NCBI RefSeq assembly: GCF_014207375.1
Contig: NZ_JACHEE010000003.1
Location: 248,001 to 312,000 of the forward strand
Direction of reading: 5' to 3'
Source of the DNA: Arthrobacter sp. AZCC_0090
GTDB lineage: Bacteria > Actinomycetota > Actinomycetes > Actinomycetales > Micrococcaceae
Length of the DNA stretch: 64,000 bases
Part shown: positions 55,105 through 64,000 of the stretch, piece by piece
Layout: every line of letters begins with the position of its first letter
Position numbering within the stretch: position 1 is the first letter of the stretch
The notes under the pieces: generated by a model
Told to the model about the DNA's origin: nothing
Database searches by the model: none
The model's input: only the letters and a program-made list of their open reading frames with translations
Translations under genes and position numbers: made by a program

Positions 55105-56535
55105 ATGAACTCCTTCCCACGAAACGCCGCGGCCAACACCGCGCTCGAGCCTGCCCCATCGCAGCCGGTCCTGCTAGATTCAGCTGCTCCTTCTACCGCG
55201 CAGCGCCGTTCACGTCTGCCCGGCCGCTTCGCGCGCCTGCCCGAACTTGCTGGCCGAAACTTCCTGCCGCTGGGACTCTTCGCGAGGCTGCCCCTCGCCA
55301 TGCTGACCGTAGGCACCCTGACACTTGTCACGGCTGTCAGCCATTCTTACGCCTTCGGCGGCCTGGCCGCCGGCGCAGTCGGCATCGGGTCGGCCGTAGG
55401 TGCGCCGGTGCTCGGCTCTCTCGCTGACCGGGCAGGTCAGCGTCCGGTCCTGCTCGTAGCCGCGGCCGTCAACGCCATCACAGTCATTGCACTGCTTGTC
55501 GCGGCTTACCTGACGCCGGACTTCAACGCGCCCACGGACGCGATTGCCATTCTGGTGACGGCCTTCCTCGCTGGGGCGAGTTGCCCGCAGGTGGGTCCCA
55601 TGGCCCGGGTTCGCTGGATGGCACTGACCACAAGGAACCTGGCCACCCGGAACCTGGGCCCTGGAGCTAGCGGAAAAGCCGCCGGTTCCGCCAGTGTGGC
55701 GGCGAGTCGTGCCGACTTGGATACTGCCTTGTCCTACGAAGGAACCGCAGACGAGGTCACTTTCGTCCTAGGGCCCGCGCTGGTTGGCATTTTGGCCAGC
55801 CTGGTAGCTCCTTGGCTGCCGCTGGCATTGGCCGCGGTCCTCACTGCCACCCTCGTGCCTGCTTTCGCCGTCCATCCTTCGCACTTGGCCGTGGTGCCGG
55901 CTAAGCGCAAGGCACCGGCCGCCGTCGGGAGCGCTCCTGACGGACAGAGAACAGGTGTCCGTTCCCTTGCCTGGTTGAAGGTAGCCGTTCCGGTATTGGC
56001 CATGGTCTGCATGGGAACATTTTTCGGCGCCACGCAGAATGCGTTGAGTGCGTTCTCCGCCCAGTTTGCCACCGCCGAAATCGCGGGGCTGATGTATTCC
56101 GTCATGGGCCTGAGCTCCGCTGTCGCCGCCCTGTCTGTTGCCTACTGGCCGCAGCGCTTTGGACTTGCCATCCGTTGGGTGCTTGCTGCCGCGGCGATGA
56201 CGGCGTTCTCGCTGTTGTTGTTCCTTCCGGCCGGGATCTGGCCAATGGTCATTGTTTTGCTCGTACTGGGAATTCCGGTGGGACCCGTCATGGTGACGGT
56301 CTTTAGCATCGGGGGAGTGGTGGCTCCGGCCGGCCGCATGGCAACGGTCATGACGGCTTTGGCGAGCGGGATCGTGGCCGGTACGGCTTTGGGCGCCTAC
56401 CTTGCGGGCCAGTTGGCACAGACCCAAGGTCCCGGCGCCGCTTTTGTGGTGTCCACGGCCGCTTCGGGTGCGCTTCTGGTGCTTGGGATCGTTGCGGGAC
56501 TGGTCCTTCGGCGCAGGCCGTCCACTCGACAGTAA
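55105..56535 (+). CDS. MFS transporter
   Basis: The 476-aa protein has 12 helices after a 45-residue polar N-terminus. 'GSLADRAGQRPVLLVAAAVN' is the motif A loop, and a large central loop (about 180-205) separates the halves. The ATG has a poor ribosome site, while GGAGGAGG points to an out-of-frame ATG at 55077. A translation-control arrangement is possible. The substrate is unknown. Confidence 0.88.
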   Translation: MNSFPRNAAANTALEPAPSQPVLLDSAAPSTAQRRSRLPGRFARLPELAGRNFLPLGLFARLPLAMLTVGTLTLVTAVSHSYAFGGLAAGAVGIGSAVGAPVLGSLADRAGQRPVLLVAAAVNAITVIALLVAAYLTPDFNAPTDAIAILVTAFLAGASCPQVGPMARVRWMALTTRNLATRNLGPGASGKAAGSASVAASRADLDTALSYEGTADEVTFVLGPALVGILASLVAPWLPLALAAVLTATLVPAFAVHPSHLAVVPAKRKAPAAVGSAPDGQRTGVRSLAWLKVAVPVLAMVCMGTFFGATQNALSAFSAQFATAEIAGLMYSVMGLSSAVAALSVAYWPQRFGLAIRWVLAAAAMTAFSLLLFLPAGIWPMVIVLLVLGIPVGPVMVTVFSIGGVVAPAGRMATVMTALASGIVAGTALGAYLAGQLAQTQGPGAAFVVSTAASGALLVLGIVAGLVLRRRPSTRQ

Positions 56536-56571
56536 GGCTTCGACTTTCAGGCGCGGACAAGAACCAAGCCG

Positions 56572-57183
56572 TCAGCTGTAGTCGAGCGCGCCTGTCAGCG
56601 AACGTGCCAGCAGGTCGACGAGCCCCAGGGACCGTTCCTCGTCCGGATCGGCCAGATGCTGCATGCTGATGCCGTCGATGCCGGAGATGAACAAGCGCGT
56701 GACCTGTTCGAGGTTCACAGGAACGGGGTCGCCGGCAGCTTCAGCTGCACCGCGAAAGAGATCCAGGGTTGAACTGATCCACCCCTCGTACATGGTCCTG
56801 TTCATTAGGAGTGCTTGCGGCTCATCATCGGGTCCCACGCGGAAGCGGCGCAGCAAGAGCTCAAACGTGGTTATCTGCTCATGCGGATTCTGCACCATGC
56901 GGGTCCAGATACGCCGGGCGTGGGCCTGGATCACGTGTTCCAGGCCCAACTCCGGTTCGCCGACTGGAGGCAGTGCCTGCGCGTAGTCGCGGCTCAGGAA
57001 GTTGTACACCTCTTGGAGCAGCTCATCTTTGTTCCGGAAGGAATAGTGCAGCGCCGCCAAGGGTGCGTCGGCTTCAGCCGCGATGCGCCGCGTGGTGGCG
57101 GCGGCCAGTCCATCGCTCGCGATGACCTTCGCGGCCGCACGCACAAACTGCAACCGGCGCTCTTCGACCGGAACTCTGGCCAT
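56572..57183 (-). CDS. TetR/AcrR-family transcriptional regulator
   Basis: This 203-aa protein has an N-terminal helix-turn-helix (about 28-47: 'AAATTRRIAAEADAPLAALHYSF') and 'NKDELLQEVYNF' typical of TetR proteins. GGGAGG before the ATG. It is divergent from the amidohydrolase-ABC-sulfatase operon and likely represses it by binding the 13-bp repeats in between. Confidence 0.93.
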   Translation of the reverse strand: MARVPVEERRLQFVRAAAKVIASDGLAAATTRRIAAEADAPLAALHYSFRNKDELLQEVYNFLSRDYAQALPPVGEPELGLEHVIQAHARRIWTRMVQNPHEQITTFELLLRRFRVGPDDEPQALLMNRTMYEGWISSTLDLFRGAAEAAGDPVPVNLEQVTRLFISGIDGISMQHLADPDEERSLGLVDLLARSLTGALDYS

Positions 57184-57293
57184 GGTGTCCTCCCAGATAC
57201 GTCGTTGACCATCCTATGTCCGGCTCCGTCGCTTCCTCGGAAGCGCGGCGGCGGTGGTCATGAAAGCAACTAAACAAGAAAGTTCGCCATAAA

Positions 57294-57320
57294 CCTAGTC
57301 AAATGACCTAGTCAAACGAC
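57294..57320. promoter_or_regulatory. Tandem 13-bp repeat, probable TetR operator
   Basis: CCTAGTCAAATGA (57294-57306) is followed directly by CCTAGTCAAACGA (57307-57319). The overlap creates TGAC-CTA-GTCA, an inverted repeat (57304-57314). It sits in the gap between tetR and the operon, about 65 bases before the amidohydrolase ATG. Confidence 0.55.
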
Positions 57321-57383
57321 ATACTTGGCTTCAATGGGTAATCGAAGTCACACTTACGAGTGCGCGAAAGGTCGGAGGCAGCG

Positions 57384-59063
57384 ATGCAGCAATTCGCGGA
57401 ACTGGTCATGGTCAATGGCCAGGTGCTGCCAATGGTGGACGACGGCTCCGGGCCGGGTCCCTCCGCAATTGCGATCCGCGCCGGCAAGATCACGATGGTA
57501 GGCAGTGACGGCGACGTGCTGGCCCAGGCCGGCCCGGACACTCGAGTTGTTGACGCCGCGGGCGGAGCCGTCATCCCTGGAATCAACGATGCGCACCTGC
57601 ACTTCATTGCTTCCTCCATGGTCGGATTCGGATACCTGGGCGTGGGCTCCGCGGAATCGTGGGCAGGGGTGAGGTCCATGATCGACTCGGCAGAACCCGG
57701 AGCGGACGGCTGGATCCGTGCCCACGGCTGGGATGAGGTCCTGATTGGCCCCGAGCATGGTGAATTGCTGGATGCCCGGCCGGACGTAGCGGTTGTTGCC
57801 TTCGATAAGACCGGACACCAACTCCTGGCCAACCGGGCTGCGATGGCCGCCGCCGGGATCACCGCAGGAACGGCCGATGTTCCAGGGGGAGTTGTCGCGC
57901 GGCTGACCGATGGGAGCCCCCGCGGCCTGTTCAAGGACGGCGCCATGGAACTCATTTCACGAGCCCTGCCGCCCGTGCCCGTGGAGACCTTGAGACGCTC
58001 GGCCCTGTCCATGCAGTCCCTGCTGCACCAACAAGGCATCACCTCGCTCACTGAACCCGGATTGGGACCGGCCAGCGCCGGGCTGCTGGACGGAACGGGT
58101 TCGACGGCGGCACTCAAGCTGCTCGGCGATCTCGCCGTCGCGGGGGAGCTGAGCCTGCGTATGAATGTCCTCCTCCTGTTCGCCGGAACCGGGGGAGTGA
58201 GCGCTGAGGCGGTAGCGGATGGACTGGCTTCAGGGCTTGCCACCCATTACACGGACCGCGGAATCGACGAACGGCTCCTGCGCATTGCCGGGATCAAAGT
58301 TTTTGCGGACGGAATCCCTCGCAGCGGGACGGCCTGGATGTCCGAACCCTACGGAGATGCGTGCAAGCACGGCAGCCTGGTGGTCCGCGGCGGGAGTGAC
58401 GCCGAACGGGTAGCCGAACTCGGCAACATCCTGGAACTGATCGATATCGCTGGCTTGCAGGCAGGGATCCACGCCACAGGCGACGCCGCCACCGAGGCCG
58501 CCGTGGAGGCCTTGATTGCCCGCACTGACACCGTGGCCAGACGGCACTACATCATCCATGGTTCCTTCAGCTCGCACCGGACGTTGGACACCATGGCGGC
58601 CCGGACCATCGGCTACAGCACCAACCCGCTCATCCGTTCGATGGCCGGCGACGCGATGCGCTCCATCCTGGGCGAGGAACGCTTTGAGCGCCATCAGCCT
58701 CTTCATTCCGCATCCATCGCAGGAGTGCATTTCAACCTGGCATCGGACTCACCTGTCGCGTCCACCGACTGGCGCCGCACGGTGATTTCCGCCGTCGAGC
58801 GCTCAACGCGGACCCGCCCCGGACGCAAGGACGATCCTGAACGGATCTCCGGCACGCAGGCCCTCGCCGCCATGACCAGCCAGGCCGCTTGGCAGGACCA
58901 TGCAGACCACTTCAAGGGGTCCCTCCGTGCCGGAATGGCGGCAGATCTTTGCCTTCTGGCCGAAGGCTGGCCCGACGACGGAAATATCGGGGCATTGGCC
59001 GAAAACGATGTGCTCATGACCGTCAGTGGTGGGCGGGTCGTCCACGACGCCACCGGCAATTGA
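57384..59063 (+). CDS. Amidohydrolase (YtcJ-like)
   Basis: ATG 57384 with GGAGG upstream gives 559 aa. HxH metal site in INDAHLHFIAS (His71, His73), 'FDKTGHQLLANRAA', 'GIHATGDAATEAAVEAL' and 'LASDSPVASTDW' fit the YtcJ/N-substituted formamide deformylase group. First gene of the operon; it probably hydrolyses an amide or related C-N bond in the imported substrate. Confidence 0.88.
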   Translation: MQQFAELVMVNGQVLPMVDDGSGPGPSAIAIRAGKITMVGSDGDVLAQAGPDTRVVDAAGGAVIPGINDAHLHFIASSMVGFGYLGVGSAESWAGVRSMIDSAEPGADGWIRAHGWDEVLIGPEHGELLDARPDVAVVAFDKTGHQLLANRAAMAAAGITAGTADVPGGVVARLTDGSPRGLFKDGAMELISRALPPVPVETLRRSALSMQSLLHQQGITSLTEPGLGPASAGLLDGTGSTAALKLLGDLAVAGELSLRMNVLLLFAGTGGVSAEAVADGLASGLATHYTDRGIDERLLRIAGIKVFADGIPRSGTAWMSEPYGDACKHGSLVVRGGSDAERVAELGNILELIDIAGLQAGIHATGDAATEAAVEALIARTDTVARRHYIIHGSFSSHRTLDTMAARTIGYSTNPLIRSMAGDAMRSILGEERFERHQPLHSASIAGVHFNLASDSPVASTDWRRTVISAVERSTRTRPGRKDDPERISGTQALAAMTSQAAWQDHADHFKGSLRAGMAADLCLLAEGWPDDGNIGALAENDVLMTVSGGRVVHDATGN

Positions 59064-59148
59064 CATACCAAGACGTCACCCCCATGGATTCCCGACAAGA
59101 AATGCACCCCAACTTCGGCAACTAGCCGTACTAGCAAGGAGACACACG

Positions 59149-60141
59149 ATGCGAAGAAGCATTCCCCTCGTCCTGGCTGCCACTGTGGCACTCACGCTCG
59201 CTGCCTGTGGATCGGGCCCTAGTCCCTCATCCGCCAGCAACCCGGCAGGACTTACCACTCTCAAGGTCGGCACCATCGGCATCGGCTCGGACGCCGCGTT
59301 GCAATTGGCGATCGATAAAGGCTACTTCAAGGAACAAGGGCTGGACGTCCAGGTCTCCGTCGTGGCCAACCCTCCCGCCGGCGTGGCTGCAGCCCAGAGC
59401 GGACAGCTGGACCTGACGTATTCGCCGTCGATCCCCATGCTTAACGCCCTTAGCCAAAACGTCCCGGTGACGATCGTCGCCGCCGCCGACGGATACGCAG
59501 ACGACGCCCTGAGCACGAAAGACCTTTCCAAAGTTGACGACACCGCGCTTGTTGCAGGGAAGAATTCCGGCATCACCCGGCCCAAGGACCTCGAAGGCAA
59601 GTCCGTTTCCGTTCCTGCCCGCAAAGCCCAACTGGAAGTCACCGTCAGCAAGGTCATCAAGGACGACGGCGGGGATCCGGCCAAGGTCAACTGGATGGTC
59701 CTGGACCCGTCCTCGGCCATGCAGGCGCTCAAGGCAGGACGGGTCCAAGCGGCATCGCTGATATCCCCCTTCAGCTCGCAAGCCGTCAACGACGGCGAAA
59801 AGCTCCTTGCCTCGCCGGGAATCGAGTTCTTCGGGAAGGGCGCAGTCGGCCTCTGGCTGGCCGGCAAGGGCACGGTGGCCTCCAAGAAGCCGGCCTTGGA
59901 GGGATTCAAGAAGGCCATCTACAAGGCCAATGCGTATGCCAACGCCAACCTCCCGGAAGCCCAGGAGCTGGGTGCCAAGATCACCAAGACCAGCCTTGAC
60001 GTCGTCCGGGCCGGAGCTGCGAACTACTGGCCGGTGACCGTGCGCGTCGATGACATCGAACGCGTCGACAAGCAACTGGTGGATCTGGGCTTCCTGAAGC
60101 AGAGCGTGCAGCTCGCGCCCGACCTCATCATGGGGAACTGA
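59149..60141 (+). CDS. ABC transporter substrate-binding lipoprotein (SsuA/NMT1-like)
   Basis: ATG 59149 (AAGGAG upstream) gives 330 aa with a lipoprotein signal and lipobox Cys20 in TLAACGS. The periplasmic-type binding fold (NMT1/SsuA) has 'LKVGTIGIGSDAALQLAIDKGYF' and 'AAQSGQLDLTYSPSIPML'. Such proteins bind sulfonates, taurine, nitrate or pyrimidine-like compounds. The sulfatase in the operon suggests an organosulfur ligand. Confidence 0.92.
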   Translation: MRRSIPLVLAATVALTLAACGSGPSPSSASNPAGLTTLKVGTIGIGSDAALQLAIDKGYFKEQGLDVQVSVVANPPAGVAAAQSGQLDLTYSPSIPMLNALSQNVPVTIVAAADGYADDALSTKDLSKVDDTALVAGKNSGITRPKDLEGKSVSVPARKAQLEVTVSKVIKDDGGDPAKVNWMVLDPSSAMQALKAGRVQAASLISPFSSQAVNDGEKLLASPGIEFFGKGAVGLWLAGKGTVASKKPALEGFKKAIYKANAYANANLPEAQELGAKITKTSLDVVRAGAANYWPVTVRVDDIERVDKQLVDLGFLKQSVQLAPDLIMGN

Positions 60142-60173
60142 ACGGCCCCCACCAAGCTCCTGGAGACGCAATC

Positions 60174-60950
60174 ATGAAAATCCAGCCGAAGACGCTGCTT
60201 ACCAGCGCTGCAGGCTTCCTCGTGGCGGTGGCTGCGTGGCAGCTGGTCGCCACCGGACCCATGGCCGGCGGGCCACTGCCAACGGTCACCTCGGTCGCGG
60301 TAAACCTCGCCGCCGTCGTCGTTACGGAGGCCTTCTGGACTTCCCTGGCGACGACGGTGGGGATCGCCTTGCTCGGACTGTTGACCTCCGCCGTCGCCGG
60401 CATTGCACTGGGCATCCTGGTGGGAAGTTTTGAGCCGTTCCGCTACGCGACGGTGGCGGTCCTGGAGTTCCTCAAGCCCATTCCGCCGATCGTCATTCTT
60501 CCCTTGGTGGTCCTGGTCCTGGGGCCCACCGGCCAGATGTCCTGGTTCCTGGTGTTCCTGGGCTGCCTCCTGCCGATCATCATGCAGACCGTGGACGGGG
60601 TCCACGACGCCGATCCGGTGGCCCGCGATACGGCCCGTTCCTACGGACTCAAAGAGCCGGAGATCCTGCTGCGGGTGGTACTGCCCAGTGCGATGCCTTT
60701 CATCGGCACGGCCATCCGGGTGGCGGCGCCCGGCGCCCTGATCATCACTGTGGTAGCCGGCCTGTTGGGCGGCGGCCCGGGGCTCGGCCAGAGCATCTAC
60801 CAAGCCCAAGCCGGTGGCGACTATCCGACCCTGTATGCCCTGGTGATCGTCCTTGGCGTGCTCGGAATGTTCTTCCAGGGCGCTACCAGCGCTGTGGAAC
60901 GCCGCATGCTCCACTGGCACGAATCCTTCCGAGAGGCGGCACACCGATGA
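60174..60950 (+). CDS. ABC transporter permease (SsuC/TauC-like), first
   Basis: The 258-aa inner-membrane protein has six helices and the EAA loop 'DGVHDADPVARDTARSYGLKEPEILLRVVLPSAMPFI' in outline. AGGAGACG-like site upstream of the ATG. It pairs with the second permease, whose ATG overlaps its stop (ATGA). Confidence 0.92.
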   Translation: MKIQPKTLLTSAAGFLVAVAAWQLVATGPMAGGPLPTVTSVAVNLAAVVVTEAFWTSLATTVGIALLGLLTSAVAGIALGILVGSFEPFRYATVAVLEFLKPIPPIVILPLVVLVLGPTGQMSWFLVFLGCLLPIIMQTVDGVHDADPVARDTARSYGLKEPEILLRVVLPSAMPFIGTAIRVAAPGALIITVVAGLLGGGPGLGQSIYQAQAGGDYPTLYALVIVLGVLGMFFQGATSAVERRMLHWHESFREAAHR

Positions 60951-61723
60951 ACCGCAAACTTCTGCTCTGGCTTCTGGGAGCGGGTACCCCGGTGCTGCTC
61001 CTGCTGCTGTGGTGGGCAACCTCGCTTCAATCTACCGACACGTTCTTTCCCCCGCTCAAGGACATCCTGCAGAGCTTCCAGCAGCTGTGGCTTTTCGCCC
61101 ACTTCCAATCCGATGTCCTGGTCAGCCTGGGCAATCTGCTGCTGGGCTACGCGATGGCCTCGGCGGTAGGTGTGGCGCTCGGCTTTGTCATCGCCTTGGT
61201 GCTGGTGGCTCGGAACGTCCTTGAACCCCTGATCCATTTCCTACGCAGCATTCCGCCCGTTGCCCTGGTTCCGATCTTCATTTCGCTCGTGGGCTTCGGC
61301 ACTGAGATGCGGGTCTTCAGCATTGCGTTGGCGGCACTGTTCCCCACGCTGATTGCAACCGTTGATGGTATCCGCAGCGTAGATTCCGGGCTGAAGGACG
61401 TAGCCCGCGTGTACCGCTTCACGACGGTGGAGAAGGTCACCCAGGTCTATTTGCCCTCGGCGGCCCCGCAGATCTTTTCCGGGCTTCAAGTGAGCCTCCA
61501 GGTTGCTTTCGTGGTGATGATCGCCAGCGAAATGCTCGGCCCTTCGCAGGGCATCGGAGCAATGACCCTGCTGGCCCAGCAGAGCTTCATGATTTCGGAC
61601 ATGTGGGCCGGGATCCTGCTGCTGGGGGTCATCGGCTTCGCCGCGAACATTGTCTTCAGCCTCATCCGCCGCCGGGTGCTCGCCTGGTACATCGGATCCC
61701 GTCGATTGGCCCGATCATCATGA
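60947..61723 (+). CDS. ABC transporter permease (SsuC/TauC-like), second
   Basis: This 258-aa paralogue has the EAA loop 'DGIRSVDSGLKDVARVYRFTTVEKVTQVYLPSAAPQI' in outline and six helices. Two different permeases and one ATPase form the importer. Its stop overlaps the ATPase ATG. Confidence 0.92.
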   Translation: MNRKLLLWLLGAGTPVLLLLLWWATSLQSTDTFFPPLKDILQSFQQLWLFAHFQSDVLVSLGNLLLGYAMASAVGVALGFVIALVLVARNVLEPLIHFLRSIPPVALVPIFISLVGFGTEMRVFSIALAALFPTLIATVDGIRSVDSGLKDVARVYRFTTVEKVTQVYLPSAAPQIFSGLQVSLQVAFVVMIASEMLGPSQGIGAMTLLAQQSFMISDMWAGILLLGVIGFAANIVFSLIRRRVLAWYIGSRRLARSS

Positions 61724-62595
61724 AAACCATCTTCAGTACTTCCCGAACTTCCAGCGCCGCGACTGCGGCCCAGCCCGGAAAGAATGCCATGACCGAAGAG
61801 ATCGCCCCCGCCGATACCACGTCGGCGCCGCCCCGCCTCGACGTTTCCCACCTCGCCAAGACTTACGGAATGGGGGACAAAGCCCGGACCGTCATCGAGG
61901 ACCTGACATTCACTGTGGACGCCGGCGAAGTGGTCTGCATCGTCGGCCCATCCGGCGTGGGCAAGACCACCCTGCTCAAATGCCTTGCAGGCCTGCACCC
62001 CTCCAGCAGCGGGCGGGCCGCCATCGACGGCCGCACCATCAGCGGACCTCCGCCCGAAATGGCACTCGTGTTCCAGGACTACAACCGTTCGCTCATGCCT
62101 TGGCTCACGGTACGCAAGAACCTCATGCTTCCGCTGCGCCACCTTCACCTGAGTGCCGCCGAACTGAAGGAGCGCTGCGACGACGCCCTGGCCGCCGTCG
62201 GTCTCTCGCATGCCGAACACCAATACCCATGGCAGCTCTCGGGAGGCATGCAACAGCGTGTCGCGATTGCCCGCGCCCTCGCATACCGCCCGGAGATCCT
62301 GATCATGGATGAGCCGTTTGCTTCCGTTGATGCGCAGACCCGCTTCGACTTGGAAGACCTCTGCCTCAAGATCCGGCGCGATTTCAACATGACCATCCTG
62401 GTGGTCACCCACGACATTGATGAAGCGGTCTATCTGGCCGACCGGGTTGTGGTGCTGGGATCCAAGCCTGCCCGCGTCTTGCGGATTGTCGACGTCGACC
62501 TTCCGGCTCCGCGTGACCAGATCACCACGCGCTCGCTGCCCGAGTTTGCCCGGCAGCGCACCGATGTCCTCTCGCTCATCAAGCGGCCGGCATGA
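61720..62595 (+). CDS. ABC transporter ATP-binding protein (SsuB/TauB-like)
   Basis: The 291-aa ATPase has Walker A GPSGVGKT (76-83), signature LSGGMQQRVAIARAL, Walker B ILIMDEPFASVD and a His switch in VVTHDIDEA. Start at 61720 overlaps the permease stop; an internal Met24 with a nearby site is an alternative. It powers the importer. Confidence 0.93.
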   Translation: MKTIFSTSRTSSAATAAQPGKNAMTEEIAPADTTSAPPRLDVSHLAKTYGMGDKARTVIEDLTFTVDAGEVVCIVGPSGVGKTTLLKCLAGLHPSSSGRAAIDGRTISGPPPEMALVFQDYNRSLMPWLTVRKNLMLPLRHLHLSAAELKERCDDALAAVGLSHAEHQYPWQLSGGMQQRVAIARALAYRPEILIMDEPFASVDAQTRFDLEDLCLKIRRDFNMTILVVTHDIDEAVYLADRVVVLGSKPARVLRIVDVDLPAPRDQITTRSLPEFARQRTDVLSLIKRPA

Positions 62596-64000
62596 CAATA
62601 GGCAACGGCGGAACCACCGGCCGCCCCAACATCTTGTTCATCATCGCCGACCAACTGCGGGCAGACCATCTCGGCTTCGGCGGCAACAACACCGTGAGGA
62701 CACCGAACCTGGATGCGCTCGCGGCCAGGAGCACCGTGTTCACGGAGGCCACGGTAGCCAACCCCACGTGCATGCCCAACCGGGCCAGCCTCATGACGGG
62801 TCGGTGGCCCTCGGTTCATGGAACCCGCTGCAACGGCATCACCTTGGATCCGGTGGCACGAACACTGCCCCGGGTGCTGCGCGGCGAGGGATATCGGACG
62901 ATCGGCGTCGGGAAGCTCCACCACCAGAATATGGGCTGGGAGTTCGAACCCCACCAGCAAGCGGAGATCGCCGCGGTGGCCCCATTGCTGGTAGAGGCGC
63001 GTGCAACAGATGCCAGGGAGCCCGGCTTTGCCCCGGGCTGGGACCAATGGGAAAACCGCGACGCCCATGACGAGCGGTTCATCGAGCTGCCCGCGGATTA
63101 CTACGGCTACAACCATGTGGACCTCGTCATCGGTCACGGCGACCGGCCCGGCGGACACTACGTCCACTGGGCCCGTGAGCGCGGCATTGATCCGGCAGCG
63201 GTGGGCGGGCCTGAAAACTCGTCCAGTGCCTACAGCGGATGGGAACAGGTATACCAGACGGCGGTCCCAGCCGAACTGCACCCCAGCAGTTACGTCGGCG
63301 AGAAGGCGATCGAGCAGCTGAAAGATGCCGCAGGCCAGGACCAGCCGTTCTTCATGTTTGTCTCATTCCCGGATCCCCACCATCCCTTCTCGCCGCCGCA
63401 GGGATACGCCGACCTCTACGATCCGGATGCAATTGAACTCCCCATCGGCTTCAGCCAGGATCATTCGAGGTCGCCCGAGCATGTGCGCCGGATGATCGAA
63501 CACCGCGGCGAACCGAACATCGATCCCACCATGACGTGGGCGGCCACCGAGGAACAGTACCGGCACGCGGCGGCCGCCCAGTACGGCTTGATCACCCTGA
63601 TGGACGAACACATCGGGCGGATCCTGGATGAATTGGAACGCCAGGGCCTGGCTGATGACACCATTATCGTTTTCACAGCCGATCATGGTGACCTCTTCGG
63701 CGACCATGGGTTGATGCTCAAGCATTTCGTTCATTACCGGGCCGTGACGAACGTTCCGTTGCTGATCCATGTGCCTGGCGGCATAGGCCGTCAAAGCGAC
63801 GCACTGGTGTCCAGCACCGACCTTGCCCCGACCTTGCTGGAACTTGCCGGCGCGCCGTCCTACCGGGGGATCCAAGGCAGATCCCTGTCGCCGTTGCTGG
63901 AAGGCCGGACTGACATGCATCGGGAGCGGCTATTGGTCGAGGAGGAACAGCCCTTCGGCTTGGACGGGTTGCCAGGGCCGGTCCGCATGCGCACTGTGAT
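62592..64000 (+). CDS. Type I sulfatase (arylsulfatase family), 3' end outside window
   Basis: The ATG overlaps the ATPase stop (ATGA) and the frame stays open to the window edge, giving 469 residues so far. The formylglycine motif CxPxR is CMPNR (Cys60 to Arg64), metal ligands are Asp20 in IADQLR and the Asp-His of FTADHGD, and the family marks 'RPNILFIIAD' and 'PFFMFVSFPDPHHPF' are present. It needs an FGE-type maturase, not seen here. It should hydrolyse a sulfate ester on the substrate brought in by the ABC system. Confidence 0.93.
   Translation, partial: MTIGNGGTTGRPNILFIIADQLRADHLGFGGNNTVRTPNLDALAARSTVFTEATVANPTCMPNRASLMTGRWPSVHGTRCNGITLDPVARTLPRVLRGEGYRTIGVGKLHHQNMGWEFEPHQQAEIAAVAPLLVEARATDAREPGFAPGWDQWENRDAHDERFIELPADYYGYNHVDLVIGHGDRPGGHYVHWARERGIDPAAVGGPENSSSAYSGWEQVYQTAVPAELHPSSYVGEKAIEQLKDAAGQDQPFFMFVSFPDPHHPFSPPQGYADLYDPDAIELPIGFSQDHSRSPEHVRRMIEHRGEPNIDPTMTWAATEEQYRHAAAAQYGLITLMDEHIGRILDELERQGLADDTIIVFTADHGDLFGDHGLMLKHFVHYRAVTNVPLLIHVPGGIGRQSDALVSSTDLAPTLLELAGAPSYRGIQGRSLSPLLEGRTDMHRERLLVEEEQPFGLDGLPGPVRMRTV

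Overview
The window is high-GC actinobacterial DNA, most likely from Arthrobacter or a close relative in the Micrococcaceae (Paenarthrobacter, Pseudarthrobacter). This is inferred from the gene set: NucS, DUF2550, DUF2017, DUF3039, DUF4235 and DUF4395 proteins, a ~270-residue ATP synthase delta subunit, and clpS-DUF2017-murI-MBL-rph-rdgB synteny. No rRNA, tRNA or CRISPR array was seen. Both ends are cut: a WecG/TagA-type glycosyltransferase on the left and a type I sulfatase on the right.

Layout. 1-2.5 kb: cell-surface polysaccharide genes (WecG-like end, GT2, WecA/TagO-like initiating transferase). 2.5-10.6 kb: complete F1Fo ATP synthase operon with two small membrane genes in front (atpI-like, then atpBEFHAGDC). 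10.6-15.2 kb: DUF2550, a membrane esterase coupled to a rhomboid-like/DUF2156 aminoacyl-lipid synthase, and a cold-shock gene. 15.5-27.5 kb: nagA and, far from it, nagB; nucS; AI-2E-type permease; YbbN-like protein; old-yellow-enzyme homologue; an ABC exporter pair. 27.5-38.2 kb: DUF3039, a helicase, pncB-pncA, the clpS to rdgB block, DedA and two tiny acidic proteins.

38.2-44.2 kb is the accessory part. A PLP decarboxylase pseudogene is cut off at about 39240. Next comes a lower-GC cassette on the minus strand: a 111-aa acidic helical protein, a tandem RmlC-like cupin gene interrupted by an in-frame TGA, and an MFS exporter, with a perfect 12-13 bp hairpin in front of each downstream gene. 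It is followed by an IS21-type istB remnant and overlapping fragments of a histidine phosphatase, an SDR and a small frameshifted gene. The order (small protein, hairpin, enzymes, hairpin, exporter) resembles a ribosomally made peptide locus. This is inference, but it is the best candidate here for an undescribed system.

44.2-57.2 kb: an unusual Nramp-family transporter with a 24-bp palindrome upstream, an exonuclease-BRCT protein, an ADP-ribosylglycohydrolase, a DUF202 pair, an aquaporin, sbcD-sbcC, an MFS transporter and a TetR regulator. 57.2-64 kb: a tightly packed operon divergent from tetR (amidohydrolase, SsuA-like ABC importer, sulfatase), which looks like an inducible uptake and breakdown pathway for a sulfated or sulfonated amide-type compound.
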